In this document: positions 8,826 to 15,533 of the stretch, in pieces
How the letters are laid out: every line of letters starts with the position of its first letter
Numbering within the stretch: position 1 is the stretch's first letter
Assembly (NCBI RefSeq): GCF_013386165.1
Contig: NZ_JACAOS010000016.1
Coordinates: forward strand, 584,056-648,055
Reading direction: 5' to 3'
DNA length: 64,000 nucleotides
DNA from: Pseudomonas gingeri
GTDB lineage: Bacteria; Pseudomonadota; Gammaproteobacteria; Pseudomonadales; Pseudomonadaceae
Translations under genes and position numbers: made by a program
The notes under the pieces: generated by a model
Told to the model about the DNA's origin: nothing
Seen by the model: the letters and a program-made list of their open reading frames with translations, nothing else
Database searches by the model: none

Positions 8826-8936
8826 TGTTTTTAGAGATTTAAACGGCACCGGCGCCTCTTCCATCAGCCAGTGACCCGCATCGGGAATCACCACTTCGGT
8901 GACATCGGTGGCGGCATAGAGGCTGAGCAGGAGTTC
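8826..8936 (-). pseudogene. Remnant of an alpha/beta hydrolase (C-terminal end)
   Basis: On the minus strand this stretch encodes a recognisable alpha/beta-hydrolase terminus: a strand and turn reading TEVVIPDAGHWLMEEAP, which contains the catalytic-His motif GHW. There is no upstream catalytic domain: the frame continues to 9101 but with unrelated, Cys-rich sequence. It abuts, head to head, a LysR remnant on the other strand, so only the ends of two genes survive. Confidence 0.65.
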
Positions 8937-9044
8937 ATCTATATCGCACATCCTGACGGTCAGCACCCCTCGGCGAAACTCAGGGCACTGGCGGACTGGC
9001 TCCGTGGGGCATTTGGGAGCCCGCCCTATTGGGATGCGGTGTGA
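8910..9044 (+). pseudogene. Remnant of a LysR-type regulator (C-terminal end)
   Basis: The plus-strand frame ending in TGA at 9042-9044 encodes a typical LysR effector-domain terminus (FIYIAHPDGQHPSAKLRALADWL, given here in part: PDGQHPSAKLRALADWL). No HTH or earlier effector sequence precedes it; upstream the same DNA reads as an alpha/beta hydrolase on the other strand. It is therefore a truncated relic, not a gene. Confidence 0.65.
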
Positions 9045-9223
9045 AGCGTTCATCCAGCTCTCGCAACACCTCGTAAATACCTCGCAGAGCATCAGTCCCA
9101 TCCCTCCCTACACTTAAGAAACCGGCACTGAATTGGAGTGCCGGGAGAGTCATTTTTTGTCGATAAATGGATTTGGTTGTCAGTTGACAACCTTTGCGCG
9201 TGGCGCGAGACTGGAGGCTATGG

Positions 9224-9502
9224 ATGGCTAGAGCAAGACACCCGATCAAGGAGATCGAGAACGTACTACGTCATGCAGAGGACCTTGGCTGGCGAATCAA
9301 GGTGGGCGGTTCGCATGCCTGGGGCAAGATGTATTGCCCGCTCAATAGTGAGCTATGTCGATGTGGCGAGTTTTGCATTACGAGTGTGTATAGCACACCG
9401 CGTAACGTTTACAGGCATGTCCGTGATTTGCGGTTGGTGGTTGATAACTGCGATCTGAACCGCGTCATGAGTGATCCCCTGGGTATGTCACTTGAGGAGT
9501 AG
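9224..9502 (+). CDS. HicA-like putative toxin
   Basis: 92 residues from ATG 9224 with GGAGG six nt upstream. The first 35 residues match the small double-stranded-RNA-binding-like fold of HicA: basic N-terminus, helix (IKEIENVLRHAEDLGW), strand, then the hallmark GSH (29-31) with the catalytic His31. Unlike ordinary HicA it is longer and carries four cysteines (38, 45, 47, 51) that could bind zinc. HicA toxins are mRNA interferases. The next gene starts 4 nt after its stop and has an HTH, as expected for an antitoxin. Toxin activity is inference. Confidence 0.65.
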   Translation: MARARHPIKEIENVLRHAEDLGWRIKVGGSHAWGKMYCPLNSELCRCGEFCITSVYSTPRNVYRHVRDLRLVVDNCDLNRVMSDPLGMSLEE

Positions 9503-9506
9503 AAGC

Positions 9507-10025
9507 ATGGAGTATCAATTCACTCTGAGATATCAACTCTCGGAACAGAACAACCATCAGGACGCGTTGATTGAGCGCTTGTGTGAGTATGGTTGTGATG
9601 ATTCGTTAATCGGCAGCGGCGTACCAGGCAGGTTGGCGCTAGCGTTTTCCCGGGATGCCGCCAGTGCCAGCCAGGCACTGCTCAGCGCCTTGCAAGACGT
9701 CAAGCGCGCCATCCCCGATGTGCGTCTCATCGAGGTGGTGCCGGATCTGGTCGGCCTTTCGGATATCGCCGATATCGTCGGCTTTTCACGGCAGAACATG
9801 CGCAAACTCATGCTCAGTCATGGGGCGTCATTTCCGTTGGCGGTCCACGAAGGCAGCGCTTCCGTCTGGCACCTGGCGGAAGTCCTCGGCTGGCTCGAAG
9901 GCCGGGGCTATGACCTTGAGCCCCTGATGATTGAAACCGCGCAGGCGGCCCAGGATATCAATCTCACGAAAGCAACCAGCAAACTCGGCGTGGTCAACCC
10001 CGAGTGGCTGGCGCTGGTGTTATGA
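9507..10025 (+). CDS. HTH protein, putative antitoxin of the HicA-like gene
   Basis: 172 residues from ATG 9507 (GAGGAG upstream, overlapping the end of the previous gene). Residues 1-85 form an alpha/beta region without a motif I recognise. Residues 86-110 are a helix-turn-helix (GLSDIADIVGFSRQNMRKLM), followed by a strand-turn segment and a helical tail. No HicB-type RNase-H-like signature is obvious, so this would be a non-HicB partner. Tight coupling to the preceding gene supports a two-gene module that represses its own promoter through the HTH. It is convergent with treR, 19 bp apart. Confidence 0.65.
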   Translation: MEYQFTLRYQLSEQNNHQDALIERLCEYGCDDSLIGSGVPGRLALAFSRDAASASQALLSALQDVKRAIPDVRLIEVVPDLVGLSDIADIVGFSRQNMRKLMLSHGASFPLAVHEGSASVWHLAEVLGWLEGRGYDLEPLMIETAQAAQDINLTKATSKLGVVNPEWLALVL

Positions 10026-10044
10026 CGCACACGGCCTCAGCGGC

Positions 10045-10749
10045 CTAGCGCCTTGCCACATCCGAAAAGTAGAACTTGTCCAGGGTGTGCCGCGACTCGG
10101 TGTATTCGAACTGCCGGCCATCCTGCAAGAACGTCTGGTTCTTCACCACGATCACATGGCTGGCCCCATCCAGGTCCAGGTGCATCAGGTCGTCCCGGCT
10201 GCAACGGGCCGCCTCGATGGTGCGCTGGGCAAAGCTGATACTCAGCTCCAGGGTCTTCTCGATATACGCATAGATCGAGTGCTCGGCGATGTCCTGGGTC
10301 AGGCCGGGGATCAAGTTGGCGACGAAGTAGTTGATGTCGAGAATGATCCGCTTGCCGTCAATGCGCCGCACCCGCTTGATGCGGATCACCGGGCTGCCCG
10401 GCTCGGCATTCAGGCGCTCCTGGAGCGAACCTTCAAGGGCGATCTCGCTGAACTCCACCACTTCGGTGCCTATATTGCTGCCAAGGCTGGAATGGGCTTC
10501 CTGGAAGCTGACGATACCACCCAGTTGAAACTCGATCGGGCTGCGGGACAGCACGAAGGTGCCCTTGCCATGGATCTTCTGGGCGAAACCGCGTTCCTGC
10601 AGTTGCTCGATGGCCTTGCGCACGGTGCCGCGGCTGGCCTGGTAGCTGTCCATCAGTTCGGTTTCCGACGGCAGCCGGGCGCCTTTTTCCAATTGCTCTG
10701 TGGTAATGCTGGCAAGCAGATCACTGTAGATCTGGTTGTATTTGCTCAT
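10045..10749 (-). CDS. treR: Trehalose operon repressor, GntR family
   Basis: 234 residues from ATG 10749 (MSKYNQIYSDLLASITTEQL); the frame is open further upstream through the operator region but lacks homology. N-terminal GntR winged HTH (about 8-70, ending in the wing KIHGKGTFVLS), C-terminal UTRA effector domain of the HutC subfamily (about 85-230). In Bacillus and Pseudomonas, TreR binds trehalose-6-phosphate and releases the tre operator. It is divergent from the PTS gene, with the operator palindromes between them, so it probably controls both directions. Confidence 0.92.
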   Translation of the reverse strand: MSKYNQIYSDLLASITTEQLEKGARLPSETELMDSYQASRGTVRKAIEQLQERGFAQKIHGKGTFVLSRSPIEFQLGGIVSFQEAHSSLGSNIGTEVVEFSEIALEGSLQERLNAEPGSPVIRIKRVRRIDGKRIILDINYFVANLIPGLTQDIAEHSIYAYIEKTLELSISFAQRTIEAARCSRDDLMHLDLDGASHVIVVKNQTFLQDGRQFEYTESRHTLDKFYFSDVARR

Positions 10750-10842
10750 GCTGTTCGCTCTGGATCGAAAGTACTCGCCAACAGGGTAGCCGACGCGATG
10801 TCCTAGGATCTGGAACCTTAAGGGCAGGGGGTGGCTTTGTCC

Positions 10843-10915
10843 ATTTGTCGGGTCTTTTACCGACAAATTCGAAACTCGTCTGTACGAGTCATTGCTTTAA
10901 CTCGTACAGACGAGT
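10843..10915. promoter_or_regulatory. Three evenly spaced operator palindromes, treR-treP
   Basis: Box 2 ACTCGTCTGTACGAGT (10874-10889) and box 3 ACTCGTACAGACGAGT (10900-10915) are exact reverse complements of each other, each with perfect 6-bp arms. A third, different palindrome, ATTTGTCGG / CCGACAAAT (10843-10851 with 10860-10868), lies upstream. The centres are 10855.5, 10881.5 and 10907.5, i.e. exactly 26 bp apart. Boxes 2 and 3 are the likely TreR sites; box 1 may bind a second protein or be a weak site. Confidence 0.8.
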
Positions 10916-10975
10916 ATTTTTCATTCCTGTGTGCTGCCAACACCCTCCAATAACAAGAAACAGTGGAAGAAAAGC

Positions 10976-12418
10976 ATGAGCCACGACTATCCGAATATTG
11001 CCCGCGAGCTGCTGCAAGGCCTCGGGGGCGCTGAAAACCTCGAGCAAGCCGCTCACTGCGTCACCCGCCTGCGCCTGGCCCTCAAGGACCCGAGCCTGGC
11101 CGACAAGGCCGCGTTGTCCAATATCGATCTGGTGAAAGGCACCTTCTTCACCGGCGGCCTGTTCCAGATCGTAATCGGTCCGGGGGAAGTGGAGCGCGTC
11201 TACGCGGCCTTGCGCGAGATCACCGGCATGGCGGCTTCGACCATTGCCGACGTCAAGCAGAAGGGCGCCGACAAGACCAACGCCATGCAGCGTCTGGTGC
11301 GGGTGTTCTCGGATGTGTTCATGCCGATCCTGCCGGCGCTGATCATTGCCGGCCTGCTGATGGGGGTGAACAACCTCATGGGCGCCAAGGGTATGTTCAT
11401 CGACGGCAAGACCTTGCTCGAGGCTTACCCGTCGCTGGACGGCGTGTGGAGCCTGATCAACCTGATGGCCAATACCTCCTTTGTGTTCTTGCCGGCCCTG
11501 GTGGGCTGGTCGGCGGCCAAGCGCTTTGGCGGCAGTGAAATCCTCGGCATCGTCCTTGGCCTGATGCTGGTGCACCCTGACCTGCTCAATGCCTGGAACT
11601 ACGGCAAGGCGGTCGCCGGCCTCGACGGCCAGAGCCTGCCGTACTTCAACATCTTCGGCTGGTTCAGGATCGAGAAGGTCGGTTACCAGGGGCAGATCCT
11701 GCCGATCCTGATGGCCGCCTACGTCATGAGCGTCATCGAGAAATGGCTGCGGGCGCGGGTGCCGAATGCCATCCAACTGCTGGTGGTGCCGATCACCACC
11801 ATCGTCATCACCGGGGTCCTGGCCCTGGCGGTCATCGGCCCGGTGACCCGTCACCTGGGCATCCTGATCACCGAAGGCGTGGTCTGGCTGTTCGACGTCG
11901 CTCCGGTGCTCGGTGGTGCGATTTTCGGGATGCTCTATGCGCCACTGGTCATCACCGGCATGCACCACATGTTCCTGGCGGTGGACCTGCAACTGATCGC
12001 TGCCCACGGCGGCACCTTCATCTGGCCGATGATCGTCATGTCCAACCTGGCCCAGGGCAGCGCGGCATTGGGTGTGTTCTACATGAGCCGCAATGCGCGG
12101 GACCGCAGCATGGCCTCGACCTCGGCGATTTCCGCCTACTTCGGTATCACCGAGCCGGCGATGTTCGGCGTCAACCTGCGCTACAAGTTTCCGTTCTATG
12201 CCGCGCTGATCGGCTCGGCCCTGGGCAGCATCTTCCTCTCGCTGAACAAGATCCAGGCCTCGGCCATCGGCGTCGGCGGCCTGCCGGGCTTTATCTCGAT
12301 CATTCCGCAGTACATCCCGATGTTCATCGTCGGCATGGTCATCGCCATGGTCGTGCCGTTCGTGCTGACCTGCGGCTTGAGCATGAAGATCGTTCGGCCC
12401 GGCTACCGCGTCGCCTGA
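10976..12418 (+). CDS. treP: PTS trehalose transporter, EIIBC component
   Basis: 480 residues from ATG 10976 with GGAAGA upstream. Imports trehalose across the inner membrane and phosphorylates it to trehalose-6-phosphate. EIIB domain at residues 1-90 with the phospho-acceptor Cys28 in AAHCVTRLRLAL; EIIC domain (about 110-480) with some ten hydrophobic segments and the conserved ITGMHHMFLAVDLQL and FGITEPAMFGVNL motifs. There is no fused EIIA, which is supplied by the EIIA-HPr-EI protein of the same locus. First gene of the operon behind the TreR operators. Confidence 0.95.
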   Translation: MSHDYPNIARELLQGLGGAENLEQAAHCVTRLRLALKDPSLADKAALSNIDLVKGTFFTGGLFQIVIGPGEVERVYAALREITGMAASTIADVKQKGADKTNAMQRLVRVFSDVFMPILPALIIAGLLMGVNNLMGAKGMFIDGKTLLEAYPSLDGVWSLINLMANTSFVFLPALVGWSAAKRFGGSEILGIVLGLMLVHPDLLNAWNYGKAVAGLDGQSLPYFNIFGWFRIEKVGYQGQILPILMAAYVMSVIEKWLRARVPNAIQLLVVPITTIVITGVLALAVIGPVTRHLGILITEGVVWLFDVAPVLGGAIFGMLYAPLVITGMHHMFLAVDLQLIAAHGGTFIWPMIVMSNLAQGSAALGVFYMSRNARDRSMASTSAISAYFGITEPAMFGVNLRYKFPFYAALIGSALGSIFLSLNKIQASAIGVGGLPGFISIIPQYIPMFIVGMVIAMVVPFVLTCGLSMKIVRPGYRVA

Positions 12419-12430
12419 TTTCGCCAGCCA

Positions 12431-12452
12431 GCCGGCTCCTGCAAGAGCCGGC
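12431..12452. repeat. Hairpin between treP and treC
   Basis: Perfect 8-bp palindrome GCCGGCTC / GAGCCGGC around CTGCAA, made of REP-like sequence, with no U-tract. It probably affects mRNA stability or processing rather than ending transcription. Confidence 0.6.
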
Positions 12453-12496
12453 CTGGGCACCCCCTATTCATCACCAAAGATTTTTGAGGTTCCCTG

Positions 12497-14146
12497 ATGC
12501 AAGACTGGCAGCGTTCGGTGATCTACCAGATCTACCCGAAAAGTTTCTACAGCCACTCAGGCCAGGCCACCGGCGATCTGCTGGGGGTGGTCGACAAGCT
12601 CGACTACCTCAAGTGGCTGGGCGTCGACTGCCTGTGGATCACGCCGTTCCTGCGTTCGCCACAGCGTGACAACGGCTACGACATCAGCGATTACTACGCC
12701 ATCGACCCGAGCTACGGGACCATGGCCGACTGTGACCTGCTGATCGCCGAAGCCGGCAAGCGCGGCATCAAGCTGATGCTCGATATCGTGGTCAACCACA
12801 CCTCGATCGAGCACGAGTGGTTCCGTCAGGCCCGCAGCAGCCTCGACAACCCGTACCGCGATTTCTACATCTGGCGCGACCAGCCGAACAACTGGCAGTC
12901 CAAGTTCGGCGGCAACGCCTGGGAGTACGAGGCCCAGACCGGCCAGTATTACCTGCACCTGTTCGACCACACCCAGGCCGACCTGAACTGGGACAATCCC
13001 CTGGTGCGCCAGGAAGTGTTCAAGCTGATGCGCTTCTGGCGCGACAAGGGTGTCGGCGGTTTCCGCCTGGACGTGATCAACCTGATCTCCAAGCCGGCCG
13101 ACTTTCCCGAGGACGCCAGCGACGGTCGGCGTTTCTACACCGACGGCCCGAACGTGCACGACTACCTGCAGGAAATGCACCGCGAAGTCTTCGACGGCCA
13201 TGACCTGATCAACGTCGGCGAAATGTCCTCCACCAGCCTCGCGCACTGCATCCGCTATTCGCATCCGGAGTCCCACGAGCTGTCGATGACCTTCAACTTC
13301 CATCATCTGAAGGTCGATTACCCGAACATGGAGAAATGGGTTCGCGCCGATTTCGATTTCCTCGAACTCAAGCGCATCCTCTCCGATTGGCAGACCGGCA
13401 TGCAGGCCGGCGGTGGTTGGAATGCGCTGTTCTGGTGTAACCACGACCAGCCGCGGGTGGTCTCGCGTTTCGGTCATGACGGTGAATACCGGGACGTGTC
13501 GGCCAAGATGCTCGCCACCGCGTTGCATTTCCTCCAGGGCACGCCGTACATCTATCAGGGTGAAGAACTGGGCATGACCAATCCGGGCTTCGAGTCCATC
13601 GATCAGTACCGCGATGTCGAAACCCTGAACATCTACCGGCTCAAGCGCGAGGCCGGCGAATCCGAAGCCTTGAGCATGGCCGCGATCATGCAGAAGTCCC
13701 GGGACAACAGCCGCACGCCGATGCAGTGGAACGCCGGGCCGAACGCCGGTTTCAGCACTGCACAGCCCTGGATCGATGTGCCGCCGAATGCGGCCTGGAT
13801 CAACGTCGACAGACAGTTTGGCGACACAGGCTCCGTACTGCATCACTACCGCACGCTGGTCGGCCTGCGCCGCAAAGAAGCGCTGATGGTGGACGGTGTC
13901 TACCGCCAGCTATTGCCCGAGCATCCACGGGTCTGGGCTTATGTGCGTGAAGGGCAGGGCGAGCGACTGCTGGTGGTGAACAACTTCTATGCCGAGCCTT
14001 GCGAAGTTGAATTGCCCGAAGGCGTTTTCATCGATGGTCAGAGCCAACGCCTGGTGATCGGCAACTACGCCGGTGACTTGCCGCGTAGCCGACGTCTGTC
14101 ACTGCAACCTTACGAGTCTTTTGTACTGCATCTGTCAGAAAAATAA
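12497..14146 (+). CDS. treC: Alpha,alpha-phosphotrehalase (trehalose-6-phosphate hydrolase)
   Basis: 549 residues, typical for the family. Cytoplasmic GH13 enzyme that splits trehalose-6-phosphate into glucose and glucose-6-phosphate. The N-terminal barrel has DIVVNHTSIEHEWF near 96-109, nucleophile Asp192 (GGFRLDVIN), acid/base Glu242 (NVGEMSS) and Asp317 (CNHDQPR). The small C-terminal beta domain ends the protein. It follows the EIIBC gene by 78 bp and acts on its product. The symbol treA is also used for this enzyme in Gram-positives and some Pseudomonas. Confidence 0.95.
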   Translation: MQDWQRSVIYQIYPKSFYSHSGQATGDLLGVVDKLDYLKWLGVDCLWITPFLRSPQRDNGYDISDYYAIDPSYGTMADCDLLIAEAGKRGIKLMLDIVVNHTSIEHEWFRQARSSLDNPYRDFYIWRDQPNNWQSKFGGNAWEYEAQTGQYYLHLFDHTQADLNWDNPLVRQEVFKLMRFWRDKGVGGFRLDVINLISKPADFPEDASDGRRFYTDGPNVHDYLQEMHREVFDGHDLINVGEMSSTSLAHCIRYSHPESHELSMTFNFHHLKVDYPNMEKWVRADFDFLELKRILSDWQTGMQAGGGWNALFWCNHDQPRVVSRFGHDGEYRDVSAKMLATALHFLQGTPYIYQGEELGMTNPGFESIDQYRDVETLNIYRLKREAGESEALSMAAIMQKSRDNSRTPMQWNAGPNAGFSTAQPWIDVPPNAAWINVDRQFGDTGSVLHHYRTLVGLRRKEALMVDGVYRQLLPEHPRVWAYVREGQGERLLVVNNFYAEPCEVELPEGVFIDGQSQRLVIGNYAGDLPRSRRLSLQPYESFVLHLSEK

Positions 14147-14246
14147 GGCGTTTCATTCATTCAAAGCAGTTCGCATCAAATCGTGCGCGGGAGAGCCGCG
14201 CCCGATAATCAACAAGCACTACACAATAAAAATAATGGGGGAGCCA

Positions 14247-15470
14247 ATGAAAACAACAATAAATCGCGGTCTTTTGGTGTCTTGCGTATGCCTGGGGTTG
14301 CCATTCTCGGCCCAGGCCCTGGAGTTCGCCGGTTACTTGCGTAGCGGCCTTGGCGGTTCTACCAGCGGCGGTTCGCAAAGCTGTTTCCATTTGCCCGGTG
14401 CGCAAGCCAAGTATCGCCTGGGCAACGAGTGCGAACAGTATGCCGAACTTGAGTTGCGCCAGAACCTGCTGACCCTCGACGACGGCTCGGTGCTCAGCGT
14501 CGATGGGATGGCGTCGCTGTACAACAAGTACGATCACAATCCTAGTTTCGACGGTGACAACGGCACGGTGCGGATGCCGGAGATGTTCGCCAAGTGGGCG
14601 AACTTGCCTTCGCTCAACGGTGGTTCGGTGTGGGCCGGGCGGCGTTACTACAAACGTAACGACATCCATATCTCCGACTTCTACTACTGGAACCAGAGCG
14701 CCACCGGTGGCGGTATCGAGGACGTGAAGATCGGCGACTTGAAATACAGCTATGCCTTCTCGCGCAAGGACAACCTCTACCAGAAGGACTATCTCAATCG
14801 TCACGACTTCAACGTCGCTGGCTTCAAGACCAATACCGATGGCGAGATGGAGTTCGGTGTCAGTTACATCGACGCGCCGAATCGCCGCGACACCCACCAG
14901 GGTTGGGCCATCACCGCGCAGCACGTGCAGAAGAACTTCCTCGGCGGCAAGAACAAGTTCGCCCTGCAATACGGCGAGGGACCGGGGACCGGACTGGGCT
15001 ACACCGGCGATCCGACCCTGGACACCAGTAGCAAGAGCTACCGTGCGGTGGAGTTTTTCGACTGGCAGGTCACGCGACAGTTCGGCGGGCAGATCGAGGC
15101 CGTGTACCAGAAGGACATCCGCCCCGACGGCCAGAGCCAGAACTGGATCTCCCTGGGGGTACGTCCGACCTACGCCATTACCGAGCAGTTCAAGCTGGTG
15201 ACCGAACTGGGCCACGACCAGGTCGAGGCCCCGGGCGGTACCCGCAAACTCAGCAAGTTTACCTTCGCCCCCACCTGGTCACCCAGAGGTCCGGATTTCT
15301 GGACGCGGCCCGAGGTACGCCTCTACTACACCTATGCCGTCTGGAACGCGGCGGCCCAGCGTGCGGCCAATCAGTTCGATGCGGGTTCGGCGTTGTCCGA
15401 TACCGGTAGCTTCGGCAGCGCGCTGCATGGCTCCAATTTTGGTGTGCAGGTCGAGTATTGGTGGGAATAA
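14247..15470 (+). CDS. LamB-like maltoporin family outer-membrane carbohydrate porin
   Basis: 407 residues from ATG 14247, preceded by GGGGGAG. Signal peptide (MKTTINRGLLVSCVCLGL, cut after AQA near 24). The mature start LEFAGYLRSGLG and the Cys pair in SQSCFHLPG and GNECEQY are classic LamB features, as are repeated aromatic beta-strands and the C-terminal strand ending VEYWWE. It should form a trimeric 18-stranded sugar channel letting trehalose through the outer membrane. Position between the hydrolase and the phosphotransferase gene puts it in the trehalose operon. Confidence 0.92.
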   Translation: MKTTINRGLLVSCVCLGLPFSAQALEFAGYLRSGLGGSTSGGSQSCFHLPGAQAKYRLGNECEQYAELELRQNLLTLDDGSVLSVDGMASLYNKYDHNPSFDGDNGTVRMPEMFAKWANLPSLNGGSVWAGRRYYKRNDIHISDFYYWNQSATGGGIEDVKIGDLKYSYAFSRKDNLYQKDYLNRHDFNVAGFKTNTDGEMEFGVSYIDAPNRRDTHQGWAITAQHVQKNFLGGKNKFALQYGEGPGTGLGYTGDPTLDTSSKSYRAVEFFDWQVTRQFGGQIEAVYQKDIRPDGQSQNWISLGVRPTYAITEQFKLVTELGHDQVEAPGGTRKLSKFTFAPTWSPRGPDFWTRPEVRLYYTYAVWNAAAQRAANQFDAGSALSDTGSFGSALHGSNFGVQVEYWWE

Positions 15471-15533
15471 GTCCTATGCTGGCGTGGCCTTCGCTGCGCC
15501 GGCGCTTCAAAGAACAATGATAAAGGTGATGTC

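Noticed and set aside
8937..9101. 5' part of the minus-strand frame carrying the hydrolase relic, as an intact gene
   Set aside because: Only about 35 residues are hydrolase-like; the upstream part is unrelated to any catalytic domain, and the LysR relic lies in the same DNA.
10889..12460. Minus-strand open frame of 523 codons opposite the EIIBC gene
   Set aside because: His/Asp/Gln-rich shadow, no ribosome site or homology; the plus-strand PTS protein is unambiguous.
14147..14246. Riboswitch or separate promoter before the LamB-like porin
   Set aside because: Only a short GC-rich inverted stretch (GCGCGGG/CCGCGCC) is visible; no conserved riboswitch core or convincing -35/-10 pair.
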